A stretch of 64,000 nt of DNA from Desulfosporosinus sp. (lineage in GTDB: Bacteria; Campylobacterota; Campylobacteria; Campylobacterales; Arcobacteraceae): positions 1-64,000 of the forward strand of contig DYPS01000001.1 in NCBI GenBank assembly GCA_020719775.1, read 5' to 3'. Under the pieces are notes generated by a model. It ran no database searches. It was given only the letters and a program-made list of their open reading frames with translations, and was not told where the DNA came from. The stretch's first letter is position 1; the number at the start of each line of letters is the position of its first letter. The position numbers were made by a program, and so were the translations under genes. Shown in pieces: positions 1 to 7,672 of the stretch.

Positions 1-1254
1 AAATTTGCTTGGGTAAATGTTTGTAATCCATATCAAGATAGTGCTAGTGCATCTCACTGGATAAAAGCAGCTAGAGAGATGGATAACTTCATCGTAACTT
101 CAGATGGATACCCAGGAATCTCTGCAAAAGTTTCCGATCTTATCTTGCCATCAGCTATGATCTATGAAAAATGGGGTGGATATGGAAATGCTGAAAGACG
201 AACACAACTTTGGAGACAACAAGTTCTACCTGTAGGGGATGCGATGAGTGATACATGGCAGTGGATTGAGCTTTCAAAAAGATTTACAGTTAAAGATGTT
301 TGGGGTGAACAACCGCTTCGTGGGAAAGATGCAAATGGAAATCCAAACAAACTTCCAAGTGTAATAGAAAAAGCAAAAGCTATGGGATACAACGAAAATA
401 CGACTATGTATGAAATTTTATTTGCAAATAAAAGAGCAAAAAGTTATCAGCTTGATCAAAAAGATCCAACGCAAAGAGGATATGATAACTCTGAAGGATA
501 TGGAGATAGTAGAAATGTAGTTGGAAGTGATGGTCAAGTATTTAAAGGTTATGGTTTCTTTATCCAAAAATATCTTTTTGAAGAGTATGCAGATTTCGGT
601 AGAGGACATGCGCACGACTTGGCACCATTTGATGTGTATCATAAAGTAAGAGGACTTAAATGGCCAGTTGTTGATGGAAAAGAGACACAATGGAGATTTA
701 ATGCAAAATATGACCCATATGCTAAAAAATATGGTGCAGCTACAGGTCATACAGAATTTGCATTTTATGGAACTCTTGCAAAAGAATTACCATTTGGAAA
801 TCTTACTGGGGTGACAAATAAAACAAAAACTGCTTTAAAAAATAAAGCTAAGATTTTTGCAAGACCATATATGGATCCACCGGAAATGCCAGATGCTAAA
901 TATCCAGTTTGGCTTTGTACAGGAAGAGTTCTTGAACATTGGCATAGTGGAACAATGACTATGAGGGTACCTGAACTTTATCGTGCAGTTCCAGAAGCAC
1001 TTTGTTATATGCATCCAAAAGATGCCGATACTTATGGTGTAAAACAAGGGGAACTTTGTTGGGTAGAATCACGAAGAGGAAAAGTAAAAGCAAGGGTTGA
1101 AACAAGAGGAAGAAATAGACCATCTCGTGGACTTGTATTTGTACCATGGTTTGATGAAAAAGTATTTATTAATAAAGTATGTCTTGATGCAACTTGCCCA
1201 CAATCTGGTCAAACAGATTATAAAAAATGTGCCGTTAAAATATACAAAGCATAA
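1..1254 (+). CDS. napA: Periplasmic nitrate reductase catalytic subunit NapA, C-terminal part
   Basis: The reading frame is open from the first base, so the gene is truncated by the window edge and about 417 C-terminal residues are present. NapA carries Mo-bis-MGD and a [4Fe-4S] cluster and reduces nitrate to nitrite in the periplasm; those N-terminal elements lie outside the window. The visible part has the molybdopterin-oxidoreductase stretch [20 protein letters not shown] (identified in families as MGD-binding) and the C-terminal dinucleotide-binding region around [19 protein letters not shown]. It is followed 30 bp later by napG, then the rest of a classical epsilonproteobacterial nap operon. 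Identity is very secure from sequence and context together. Confidence 0.97.
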   Translation, partial: KFAWVNVCNPYQDSASASHWIKAAREMDNFIVTSDGYPGISAKVSDLILPSAMIYEKWGGYGNAERRTQLWRQQVLPVGDAMSDTWQWIELSKRFTVKDVWGEQPLRGKDANGNPNKLPSVIEKAKAMGYNENTTMYEILFANKRAKSYQLDQKDPTQRGYDNSEGYGDSRNVVGSDGQVFKGYGFFIQKYLFEEYADFGRGHAHDLAPFDVYHKVRGLKWPVVDGKETQWRFNAKYDPYAKKYGAATGHTEFAFYGTLAKELPFGNLTGVTNKTKTALKNKAKIFARPYMDPPEMPDAKYPVWLCTGRVLEHWHSGTMTMRVPELYRAVPEALCYMHPKDADTYGVKQGELCWVESRRGKVKARVETRGRNRPSRGLVFVPWFDEKVFINKVCLDATCPQSGQTDYKKCAVKIYKA

Positions 1255-1284
1255 TTTTAATAATAAAAATATAAAGATAAGAAG

Positions 1285-2076
1285 ATGAGTGAATCAATAA
1301 ACGAAAGAAGAAGATTCTTTTTAACAATCGCAAGAGCAACAGGATTAGCTGCTCTTGGTGGACTTATTTGGAGTGCTTATGTGGATGAAGCAACAGCCAA
1401 TAGATTGTTACTTCGACCACCTGGAGCTTTAAAAGAGGAAGATTTTTTAAAAACCTGTATCAAGTGTGGGATGTGTGTTGAGGCTTGTCCTTTTGATACT
1501 CTTAAACTGGCAGCTCCTGGAGATAATAAACCTGTAGGAACACCTTATTTTATACCTCGGGATATTCCTTGTTATATGTGTAAAGATATCCCTTGTGTTC
1601 CTGTGTGTCCAAGTGGCGCACTTGATATTACAAAAGTAAGCACAAATAATAAGCTTGATATCAATAAAGCAGAGATGGGAACGGCAGTGATCGATGAGAA
1701 AAACTGTATTGCTTTTTGGGGTATTCAATGTGATGCTTGTTATCGAGCTTGTCCTCTTATGGATCATGCTATTAAAATTGAATATGCTAAAAATGACAGA
1801 ACTGGAAAACATGCTTTTTTAACTCCACATATTGATAGTGATATTTGTACTGGATGTGGACTTTGTGAAAGAGCATGTGTAACAGAAAAAGCTTCAATTA
1901 TTATACTTCCAAGTGAATTAGTACTTGGAAAGGTTGGAAGTCATTATGTTAAAGGTTGGGATGAAGCAGATGAAGCAAGAGTTGCAGATGCAAAAGCTGA
2001 AACTACAACTACAAAATTAAGCAAAGAGACAGCGATTGATTCGCTTAACGATGCAGAGGGGCTATTCAATGATTAA
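1285..2076 (+). CDS. napG: NapG, MauM/NapG-type ferredoxin of nitrate reductase
   Basis: This is a 263-aa iron-sulfur protein that passes electrons from NapH (quinol side) towards NapB/NapA in the periplasm. The N-terminus has a twin-arginine-like motif ERRRFFLTI (residues 7-15) followed by a hydrophobic segment, so Tat export is expected. Four [4Fe-4S] cysteine groups are visible: CIKCGMCVEACP, a group around CYMCKDIPCVPVCP, one around CIAFWGIQCDACYRACP, and CTGCGLCERAC. The start has a modest AAG-rich ribosome site just upstream. It overlaps napH by 8 bp, which suggests translational coupling. Confidence 0.96.
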   Translation: MSESINERRRFFLTIARATGLAALGGLIWSAYVDEATANRLLLRPPGALKEEDFLKTCIKCGMCVEACPFDTLKLAAPGDNKPVGTPYFIPRDIPCYMCKDIPCVPVCPSGALDITKVSTNNKLDINKAEMGTAVIDEKNCIAFWGIQCDACYRACPLMDHAIKIEYAKNDRTGKHAFLTPHIDSDICTGCGLCERACVTEKASIIILPSELVLGKVGSHYVKGWDEADEARVADAKAETTTTKLSKETAIDSLNDAEGLFND

Positions 2077-2875
2077 AAATAAGTATTTAATTTTACGAAG
2101 ATTTACTCAAATATCTTTGATGGTACTCTATTTTGGTGCAAATGCTTGGGGTTGGAACCTTATAGTTGGGAACTTGAGTTCATCACTTATTTTAGGAGTT
2201 ATTCCAATGAGTGATCCTTATGCTGTTCTTCAAATGTTTGCTGCTGGTGCTTTAATCACAGTAGATATTTTTATTGGCGCGATTATAGTACTCTTTTTTT
2301 ATGGAATTATTGGTGGAAGGATATTTTGTAGCTGGGTATGTCCTATTAATCTAGTGACAGATGCTGCAAACTATACAAGACGAAAATTTGGATTCAATCA
2401 AATCCAAAAAAAACAACCAGCTTCAAGAAATATGCGCTATTGGGTTTTGGTGATAAGTTTGATTATCTCGTTTTTGATGGGGATTACCGCTTTTGAATTT
2501 ATTTCACCTATTTCAATGGTTCATAGAGGGATTATTTTTGGACTTGGATTTGGAGTTGCAGCGATTGTTGTTATTTTTCTTTTCGATTTATTTGTTTTAA
2601 AAAATGGTTGGTGTGGACATATTTGTCCACTTGGTGGATTTTATTCACTTGTTGGAAAGTATTCATTAATCAGAGTAAAACATGAAGAGGAAAAATGTAC
2701 TCTTTGTATGAAATGTAAAGAAGTTTGTCCTGAAAATCAGGTTCTTTTTATGGTTGGAAAATCAACAGAACAAGTTCTAAGTGGTGAATGTACAAATTGT
2801 GCAAGATGTATTGAAGTGTGTGATGATGATGCTTTAAATTTCTCTTTACGAGATTTTATAGCAAAGAAAAAATAG
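2069..2875 (+). CDS. napH: NapH, membrane quinol-oxidising ferredoxin-type protein
   Basis: This 268-aa protein is the membrane partner of NapG and oxidises menaquinol for the nitrate reductase. Four hydrophobic segments are visible. The two family CX3CP motifs are present (CSWVCP and CGHICP), and two [4Fe-4S] groups sit near the C-terminus (CTLCMKCKEVCP and CTNCARCIEVC). The start chosen is the ATG at 2069 (MIKNKYLILRR...), preceded by an AGAGGGG ribosome site inside the end of napG. A frame extension to 2036 is possible but lacks support. Confidence 0.95.
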   Translation: MIKNKYLILRRFTQISLMVLYFGANAWGWNLIVGNLSSSLILGVIPMSDPYAVLQMFAAGALITVDIFIGAIIVLFFYGIIGGRIFCSWVCPINLVTDAANYTRRKFGFNQIQKKQPASRNMRYWVLVISLIISFLMGITAFEFISPISMVHRGIIFGLGFGVAAIVVIFLFDLFVLKNGWCGHICPLGGFYSLVGKYSLIRVKHEEEKCTLCMKCKEVCPENQVLFMVGKSTEQVLSGECTNCARCIEVCDDDALNFSLRDFIAKKK

Positions 2876-2897
2876 TTAAAACTATATATTTAGGTGA

Positions 2898-2938
2898 AGC
2901 AAGAGGAACTCGTTTCTCCCTTCAGAGTTTGCTTTTTT
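2898..2938 (+). terminator. Possible intra-operon attenuator after napH
   Basis: The segments AGCA and AACTC (2898-2911, with a 5-nt bulge) can pair with GAGTT and TGCT (2925-2933). A run of six T follows (2933-2938). This has intrinsic-terminator shape but contains a bulge, so read-through into napB is likely. It may lower expression of napB and later genes relative to napAGH. Confidence 0.35.
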
Positions 2939-2983
2939 AGATGTAGCTTTTGCTATATCGTTTAAAAAAGTTATGAATAAGAA

Positions 2984-3012
2984 GTCCCTTTAAAATGGGA
3001 CATTTTAAAAGG
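2984..3012 (+). promoter_or_regulatory. Structured napB leader with possible ribosome-site masking
   Basis: GTCCC (2984-2988) can pair with GGGAC (2997-3001). Alternatively CCTTTAAAAT (starting at 2987) can pair with ATTTTAAAAGG (3002-3012), which contains the start of the napB ribosome site AAAAGGAG. The two pairings exclude each other. Whether either controls translation is unknown. Confidence 0.3.
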
Positions 3013-3020
3013 AGATAGAT

Positions 3021-3662
3021 ATGACAAAAGTATTTTCAAAAATTGGATTGAGTGCTGTGTTAGTGAGTGTATTATTTACTGTAACACTTAGTTCTGCAAA
3101 AGAGCCATCTATAAAACTTATAGATGCTGATTCAATTGGTCTTAGAAAAACAACGACGGAAGGTGAAGATAATACAACACCAGAAAAAACAAATTATTCA
3201 AAAAAAGCAGCGGGAACTAGTAAAAAAATCAAAAGAGCATTTCAAGATGCACCACCTATGATTCCACACGACACAGAGGGGATGCTACCGATTACTATCA
3301 ATGACAATCAATGTATTATGTGTCATATGCCAGCTGCTGCAAAAGAGATGGGGATGGGAGCTACACCAGTTCCAGTGTCACATCTTACAAACTTTAGACC
3401 TTATCACAAACTTGATGGTGAAGGTTCGAATGAAGAATTTACAAAAATTACAGATGATATGAATAATGATACAAAAATTGAGAAAAAAGATGTACTTGTA
3501 GGTGCAAGATTTAACTGTAGTGCTTGTCATGCTCCACAAAGTAGTGGACAATTAGTTAACAATAACTTTAAAGCAAAATTTACAGACAAAAATGGTGCTA
3601 AAAAATCAAGCTGGAATGGTAAAAAATTCACAGAAGGTCTTGATACTGTTAATGGAAAATAA
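3021..3662 (+). CDS. napB: NapB, diheme cytochrome c subunit of nitrate reductase
   Basis: This 213-aa protein donates electrons to NapA in the periplasm. It has a Sec signal peptide (hydrophobic residues about 8-26, ending near SSAKEP) and two heme c sites, CIMCH and CSACH, as expected for NapB. The pattern IPHD...LPI before the first heme site is also family-like. A strong ribosome site AAAAGGAG lies upstream. It is separated from napH by 145 bp of structured DNA and from napF by a hairpin, so it may be expressed at a different level from its neighbours. Confidence 0.96.
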   Translation: MTKVFSKIGLSAVLVSVLFTVTLSSAKEPSIKLIDADSIGLRKTTTEGEDNTTPEKTNYSKKAAGTSKKIKRAFQDAPPMIPHDTEGMLPITINDNQCIMCHMPAAAKEMGMGATPVPVSHLTNFRPYHKLDGEGSNEEFTKITDDMNNDTKIEKKDVLVGARFNCSACHAPQSSGQLVNNNFKAKFTDKNGAKKSSWNGKKFTEGLDTVNGK

Positions 3663-3674
3663 TCTTTTGAAAGT

Positions 3675-3704
3675 GGGAAAAAAAATAACTTTTTTTCCCC
3701 TTTT
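3675..3704 (+). terminator. Hairpin with T tail between napB and napF
   Basis: GGG plus eight A (3675-3685) pairs with seven T plus CCC (3690-3699) across a 4-nt loop, followed by TTTT. It looks like a weak, AT-rich intrinsic terminator inside the operon, perhaps setting a higher napB dose than napF-napD or protecting the 3' end of a processed transcript. Confidence 0.5.
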
Positions 3705-3723
3705 AAAATTACTAGAGTCATAA

Positions 3724-4224
3724 ATGGAAAGAAGAGATCTTTTTACTTACTTTTTTAAGCCAAAGCAAAAAGAAGTTAAGGAAATAATTATAAGACCTCC
3801 ATATTTTGGAGATGAATTTTCTTTTAATAAAGATTGTCAAAATTGTGAAGGAATTTGTGCCAATTTTTGTCAAGAGAAGATAATAGTAATTCAGGATGAC
3901 AAAACACCAAAAATAGATTTTAGTTTTGGTGGATGTACCTATTGCGATGAATGTGCAAAAGTTTGTCCACTTGGAGTGCTTAGTATTGAAAATAAGAGTA
4001 TTATCAAAGCAACTGTTAAGATTGAAAATGATAAATGTATGAGTTGGAATAATGTGATGTGTTTTTCTTGTAAAGATCCTTGTTTGGAAGATGCAATTAA
4101 ATTCAATGGGATTTTCCGACCTACGATTGATGAAGAAAAATGTACAAGTTGTGGTTTTTGCATAGGTGTTTGTCCAAGTCTAGCAATTACAGTTAGCGAA
4201 GTAAAAAATAACAGTAAGAAGTAA
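3724..4224 (+). CDS. napF: NapF, cytoplasmic ferredoxin-type accessory protein
   Basis: This 166-aa protein is rich in iron-sulfur ligands. The groups are CQNCEGICANFC, CTYCDECAKVCP, a looser group ending CFSCKDPC, and CTSCGFCIGVCP. It has no signal peptide, so a cytoplasmic role is expected. NapF proteins are linked to maturation of NapA before export; the exact role in this phylum is less certain. It sits in the usual nap position and is followed by a small unknown gene rather than directly by napL. Confidence 0.9.
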   Translation: MERRDLFTYFFKPKQKEVKEIIIRPPYFGDEFSFNKDCQNCEGICANFCQEKIIVIQDDKTPKIDFSFGGCTYCDECAKVCPLGVLSIENKSIIKATVKIENDKCMSWNNVMCFSCKDPCLEDAIKFNGIFRPTIDEEKCTSCGFCIGVCPSLAITVSEVKNNSKK

Positions 4225-4239
4225 AGGAGAAAAATATCT

Positions 4240-4503
4240 ATGGCAGTAGAGTTTAGAGCAAATATAGAAGAAGATTATACTGGGGGATGGTTTATTAGAT
4301 TAACAGATACTTTAGGTGACGAGTCGGTTGTATGTGAAAATATGGTAGATTTTAGTGATAAGATTGAAGACCTAGGAGCAAAATATGCAAATGATATTCA
4401 AGTACTTTGGAGTAAAAATAGTGATTTAACACCTGAACATTTTAAAGAAGTTTATCAAGCAATAGAGATGATGAAAAGTGAAATGGATGAACCGTCAATA
4501 TGA
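4240..4503 (+). CDS. Small protein of unknown function in the nap operon
   Basis: This is an 87-aa acidic soluble protein with no signal peptide or membrane segment. I do not recognise a family. It has a good ribosome site (AAAGGAGAAAAA) and its stop overlaps the napL start in an ATGA arrangement, so it is a real, co-translated operon member. Its place between napF and napL suggests a role in NapA assembly or electron transfer, but that is inference only. Confidence 0.85.
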   Translation: MAVEFRANIEEDYTGGWFIRLTDTLGDESVVCENMVDFSDKIEDLGAKYANDIQVLWSKNSDLTPEHFKEVYQAIEMMKSEMDEPSI

Positions 4504-5453
4504 AAAAAGTATTATTAATTTGTGTTATTGTTGTCTTTTCTTATGGTGTACAAACATTAAAGCCATCTAAATCATTTCATGCAAGTGGAAATGTCCAAAC
4601 TATGGTGGTTAAAGATAATCTTTTATATAGCGGAACAAGTAATGGTGCTGTTGATATTTTTAATTTGTCTACTAAGGGTAAACTCAACACAATACAACTT
4701 CCTAAGATTAAAGATTTTACAGGAGATACTATTAAAGCCAAAGTTTATTCTGTTGATTTTTTAAAAGATTCTTTATTGATAACTTCACAAGGTGAAAATG
4801 GGTATAACAATATTTTTGTATATAAAGAGAAAAAACTAGAGCAAATTATAAATACAAAAAATAAGTTATTAGTTCAAAAAGCAAATTTTATTACAGAAGA
4901 TTTGATTCTAATAGGATTGCTTAGTAATCAAGTAGGACTTTATGATATTAAAAATAAAAAACATATCTATCTTACTCAATTAAGTATGTCTTCTTTCTCT
5001 CATTTTATGGTGAGTGAAGATAAACAAACTTTTATATCAACAGATGAAAGTGGAGTAATTAGAATAGTAAACACAAAAAATGGACAGGTTCTTAAGAAAT
5101 TACCAGCGATTAATCTTGATAAAATTTATCAGTTGGATTATAAGAATAAGGTAGTATTAACTGCTGGACAAGATAGAAAATCAGTTGTATATAAAAATAA
5201 TGGAACTTATAGTTTGGATTTTGATTTCTTACTTTATAGTTGTGCACTGAATCCAAAAGGTGATATTGGGGCTGTTGCATATAATGAAAAAAATGAAGTT
5301 TTGGTTTTTGATATTAATTCAAAAAAATATCTTTTCAATTTAGTAGGACAAGAAGCAACAATGACACAAATTTTATTTATTAATGAAAATGAATTGTTAG
5401 TAAGTAGCGATAGTAATAAAATAAATTATTTTAAATTAGGAGGAAAAAAATGA
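4500..5453 (+). CDS. napL: NapL, WD40-like nitrate reductase accessory protein
   Basis: This 317-aa protein starts with a signal-like hydrophobic stretch (VLLICVIVVFSYG) and then has repeated beta-propeller-like units, for example NLLYSGTSNGAVDIFNLSTK and later TFISTDESGVIRIVNTKNG. This matches NapL, a poorly understood periplasmic protein found in nap operons of Campylobacterota. It overlaps both neighbours by 4 bp (ATGA), so translation is coupled through napL into napD. Confidence 0.85.
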   Translation: MKKVLLICVIVVFSYGVQTLKPSKSFHASGNVQTMVVKDNLLYSGTSNGAVDIFNLSTKGKLNTIQLPKIKDFTGDTIKAKVYSVDFLKDSLLITSQGENGYNNIFVYKEKKLEQIINTKNKLLVQKANFITEDLILIGLLSNQVGLYDIKNKKHIYLTQLSMSSFSHFMVSEDKQTFISTDESGVIRIVNTKNGQVLKKLPAINLDKIYQLDYKNKVVLTAGQDRKSVVYKNNGTYSLDFDFLLYSCALNPKGDIGAVAYNEKNEVLVFDINSKKYLFNLVGQEATMTQILFINENELLVSSDSNKINYFKLGGKK

Positions 5454-5833
5454 ACATTTCAAGTATTGTAGTAAAAACTGTACCAAAATATTTAGATGAA
5501 GTTGTGGAGGCTTTAAAAAATTGTTCGGTGTGTGATTATCATCTTCATGATGAGCAAGGAAGAATTATTATCACAATTGAGGGTGAAGGTGTTAAGGAAG
5601 AACTTGAAAAATTAAGAGTGATTGAAGCAATTCCTCATGTCATAAGTGCAGATATGCAAATGGCATACAGTGAAGATGAACTTGATGCTCATATGGAAGT
5701 GATTAATGATGCTGATTTAGTCCCAAAAATGTTAAATGATGATACGATTGATCCATCACAAATAATTTACAGGGGAGATCTTAAGAAAAAAGATCTTGAA
5801 AGTTTTGCTGCTGAATTCGATAAAAAAGACTAA
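5450..5833 (+). CDS. napD: NapD, Tat-signal-binding chaperone for NapA
   Basis: This 127-aa protein begins with the NapD fold sequence (SSIVVKTVPKYLDEVVEALK) and has the IEGEG region and VISADMQMAY strand of the family. NapD binds the Tat signal of pre-NapA and prevents premature export. The domain covers about residues 1-80; the remaining acidic tail is longer than in enteric NapD (about 90 aa) and resembles the longer epsilonproteobacterial forms. It ends the nap operon. Confidence 0.92.
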   Translation: MNISSIVVKTVPKYLDEVVEALKNCSVCDYHLHDEQGRIIITIEGEGVKEELEKLRVIEAIPHVISADMQMAYSEDELDAHMEVINDADLVPKMLNDDTIDPSQIIYRGDLKKKDLESFAAEFDKKD

Positions 5834-5844
5834 AGGAAAGTAAT

Positions 5845-6291
5845 ATGGAATTTAATGAAAGTGAATTTTTAATAGAAACTATTGTTCCTTCGGAAGAGCT
5901 TATTATTTCAAGAACTGATCTTAAGGGGAATATCACTTATGCAAATGAAACATTTGCAAATATAAGTGGCTATAAAGTTGATGAACTTATTGGAAAGTCA
6001 CATAATATTGTAAGGCATCCAGATATGCCAAAAATTATTTTTGAAGAGATGTGGCAGAGTCTAAAAGCTAATAATAGATGGGAAGGAATCGTTAAAAATC
6101 TTCGTAAAGATAAAGGGTATTATTGGGTAAATGCCGTAGTTAGTGGTGTTTATAAAGATAATGTTTTAGTTGAGTATAAGTCTCTACGAACACCTATTTC
6201 ATTTGAAGAGAAAGTAAAATTTCAAAAAATGTATGATGAAATGAGAAGCTTACATGGGGAAAATATTAGACAAATCATTTATAAAAATTAA
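5845..6291 (+). CDS. PAS-domain sensor protein (Aer/CetB-like)
   Basis: This 148-aa protein is essentially one PAS domain. It has the Aer-type sequence LIISRTDLKGNITYANETF and ISGYKVDELIGKSHNIVRHP, which in known proteins often binds FAD and senses redox or energy state. No output domain is present, as in the CetB-type partners of Campylobacter energy taxis. It starts 11 bp after napD with a good ribosome site (AAGGAAAG), so it may be co-transcribed with nap and report on respiratory flow; that link is inferred. Confidence 0.85.
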   Translation: MEFNESEFLIETIVPSEELIISRTDLKGNITYANETFANISGYKVDELIGKSHNIVRHPDMPKIIFEEMWQSLKANNRWEGIVKNLRKDKGYYWVNAVVSGVYKDNVLVEYKSLRTPISFEEKVKFQKMYDEMRSLHGENIRQIIYKN

Positions 6292-6309
6292 TTTAATTTA
6301 TAAAAAATC

Positions 6310-6323
6310 TTGATACATATCAA
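6310..6323. promoter_or_regulatory. Perfect FNR/DNR-type operator upstream of nnrS
   Basis: TTGAT (6310-6314), spacer ACAT, ATCAA (6319-6323): an exact match to the FNR-family consensus TTGAT-N4-ATCAA. One further C/G pair extends the symmetry. Its centre is 41.5 bp before the start expected from the downstream -10 element, which is the class II activator position. Confidence 0.8.
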
Positions 6324-6345
6324 GACAGAGAAGAGGGGATTTATA

Positions 6346-6351
6346 TACAAT
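6346..6351 (+). promoter_or_regulatory. -10 element of the nnrS promoter
   Basis: TACAAT lies 22 bp after the end of the FNR-type box, with no good -35 sequence of its own. A start about 7 bp further (near 6358) would put the box at -41.5. The leader to the ATG would be about 25 nt. Confidence 0.6.
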
Positions 6352-6382
6352 CAGCAAGTTATATTAAATTAAAGGCTTCGCT

Positions 6383-7546
6383 ATGAATTTCTCAACTTCT
6401 TATGATTTTATCCCAATCAAACCACAAAGTTGGTGGGAAAAATTCACTTCACAATCTCATCAACTTTTTTTCTCGTCTGCTATTCTTTTTGCTATTGGTA
6501 TTATGTTAGCAACTTTTATTTCACTTGTTAAAACTGTTTCATTTGATTTTACCCTTATACATGGTTTTGGACTTATATTTGGTGTTTTTGCAAATGCTTT
6601 TTTTGGCTTTTTAATTACCGTTATCCCGAAGTATACAGCAGGTATAGTTATAGATAAACAAAAGTATCTTATTCCCTGGATGATCTTTCAAATAGGATTG
6701 ATTTTTACTGTTTTTGGAGTAGAAGATATTGGAAAGCTTATTGTTGCTAGTGTTGTGTTTTATTTTAATATTATTTTTTTTATTACAATTCGAAAAGGAA
6801 AAGCTTTTGATAAGAAAGAGAGTATAGCTTTGAATTTAGTATTATTTTTAGGGGGATTTTTCCTTCTTTTGGAGGTTTTATCGGGACAAAATTTGACATT
6901 ATTAATATTCTTTGGTTACCTTCTAAGTTTGGTTTTTATTGTTGCACAAAGGATGATACCAGCATTTTATAGTGTAAATTTACAAATTATTCCTTGGGAA
7001 AAACCAAAATTTTTACAAGAAATATCAATAAGTTTATTTTTAATACTTGGGGTGATGATTCAATTTGATTTTGTTATGGGATTTAAAATTAGCTCGTTAT
7101 TTGCTATGTTATTTTTTGGATATATTATTTTTAATTTAAATATTTATAGAAAAGCACCAGCCATATTAAGTATTTTGATGATAGCATTTATATGGCTAGA
7201 AATAGGTTTTATCGTATTATTTTTAGAAGCTCTTTTGGAAGTAACAACTTTAAAATTAGCACTTCATATTTTTGCTATTGGTTTTGTTGCTAATTTACTT
7301 ATTGGATTTGGAAGTAGGGTGGTTATGGGTCATGCTGTGCCAGCTCAAAGAATTGAAGCCGACATGCTCACTAAGTATCTTTTTATCCTTACACAAATCA
7401 TAGTTATTGCGCGAGTTGTTGCATCTGTATTATTTTTGAATAATTCATCATTTTTTATGGGATTTTTACACATAAGTGCTTGGCTTTGGATAGTTTTGTT
7501 TATAGGTTGGATTGTTAGATATGGAAAAACACTTTTAAGAGTTTGA
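6383..7546 (+). CDS. nnrS: NnrS family heme/copper membrane protein
   Basis: This 387-aa protein is strongly hydrophobic, with about twelve membrane segments. Family signatures include IHGFGLIFGVFANAFFGFL with the following IPKYT, the AQRMIPAFYS motif, and LHIFAIGFVANLLIGFGSR followed by VVMGHA; the histidines in these segments are likely heme or metal ligands. NnrS proteins occur with denitrification and nitric oxide response genes and help cells withstand NO stress. The neighbouring nap operon and the FNR-type box upstream fit this. The exact reaction is not known for the family. Confidence 0.93.
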   Translation: MNFSTSYDFIPIKPQSWWEKFTSQSHQLFFSSAILFAIGIMLATFISLVKTVSFDFTLIHGFGLIFGVFANAFFGFLITVIPKYTAGIVIDKQKYLIPWMIFQIGLIFTVFGVEDIGKLIVASVVFYFNIIFFITIRKGKAFDKKESIALNLVLFLGGFFLLLEVLSGQNLTLLIFFGYLLSLVFIVAQRMIPAFYSVNLQIIPWEKPKFLQEISISLFLILGVMIQFDFVMGFKISSLFAMLFFGYIIFNLNIYRKAPAILSILMIAFIWLEIGFIVLFLEALLEVTTLKLALHIFAIGFVANLLIGFGSRVVMGHAVPAQRIEADMLTKYLFILTQIIVIARVVASVLFLNNSSFFMGFLHISAWLWIVLFIGWIVRYGKTLLRV

Positions 7547-7620
7547 ATAAATATTTTGAAATCCTAATTTATTGAACTATTACTTATTGGATTTTCTCTT
7601 TTATTAAATTTTTTTAGTTA

Positions 7621-7658
7621 CACTTCATTTATTAAAAAAATTAAATAAGTTTGAAGTG
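7621..7658. repeat. Inverted repeat before rmuC
   Basis: CACTTCA (7621-7627) and TGAAGTG (7652-7658) are perfect inverted arms; inner TTTATT/AAATAA can extend the stem with a 3-nt bulge. It lies between nnrS and the rmuC ribosome site. It may end the nnrS transcript or shape the rmuC leader. Confidence 0.35.
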
Positions 7659-7672
7659 AGGGAATATAAACA

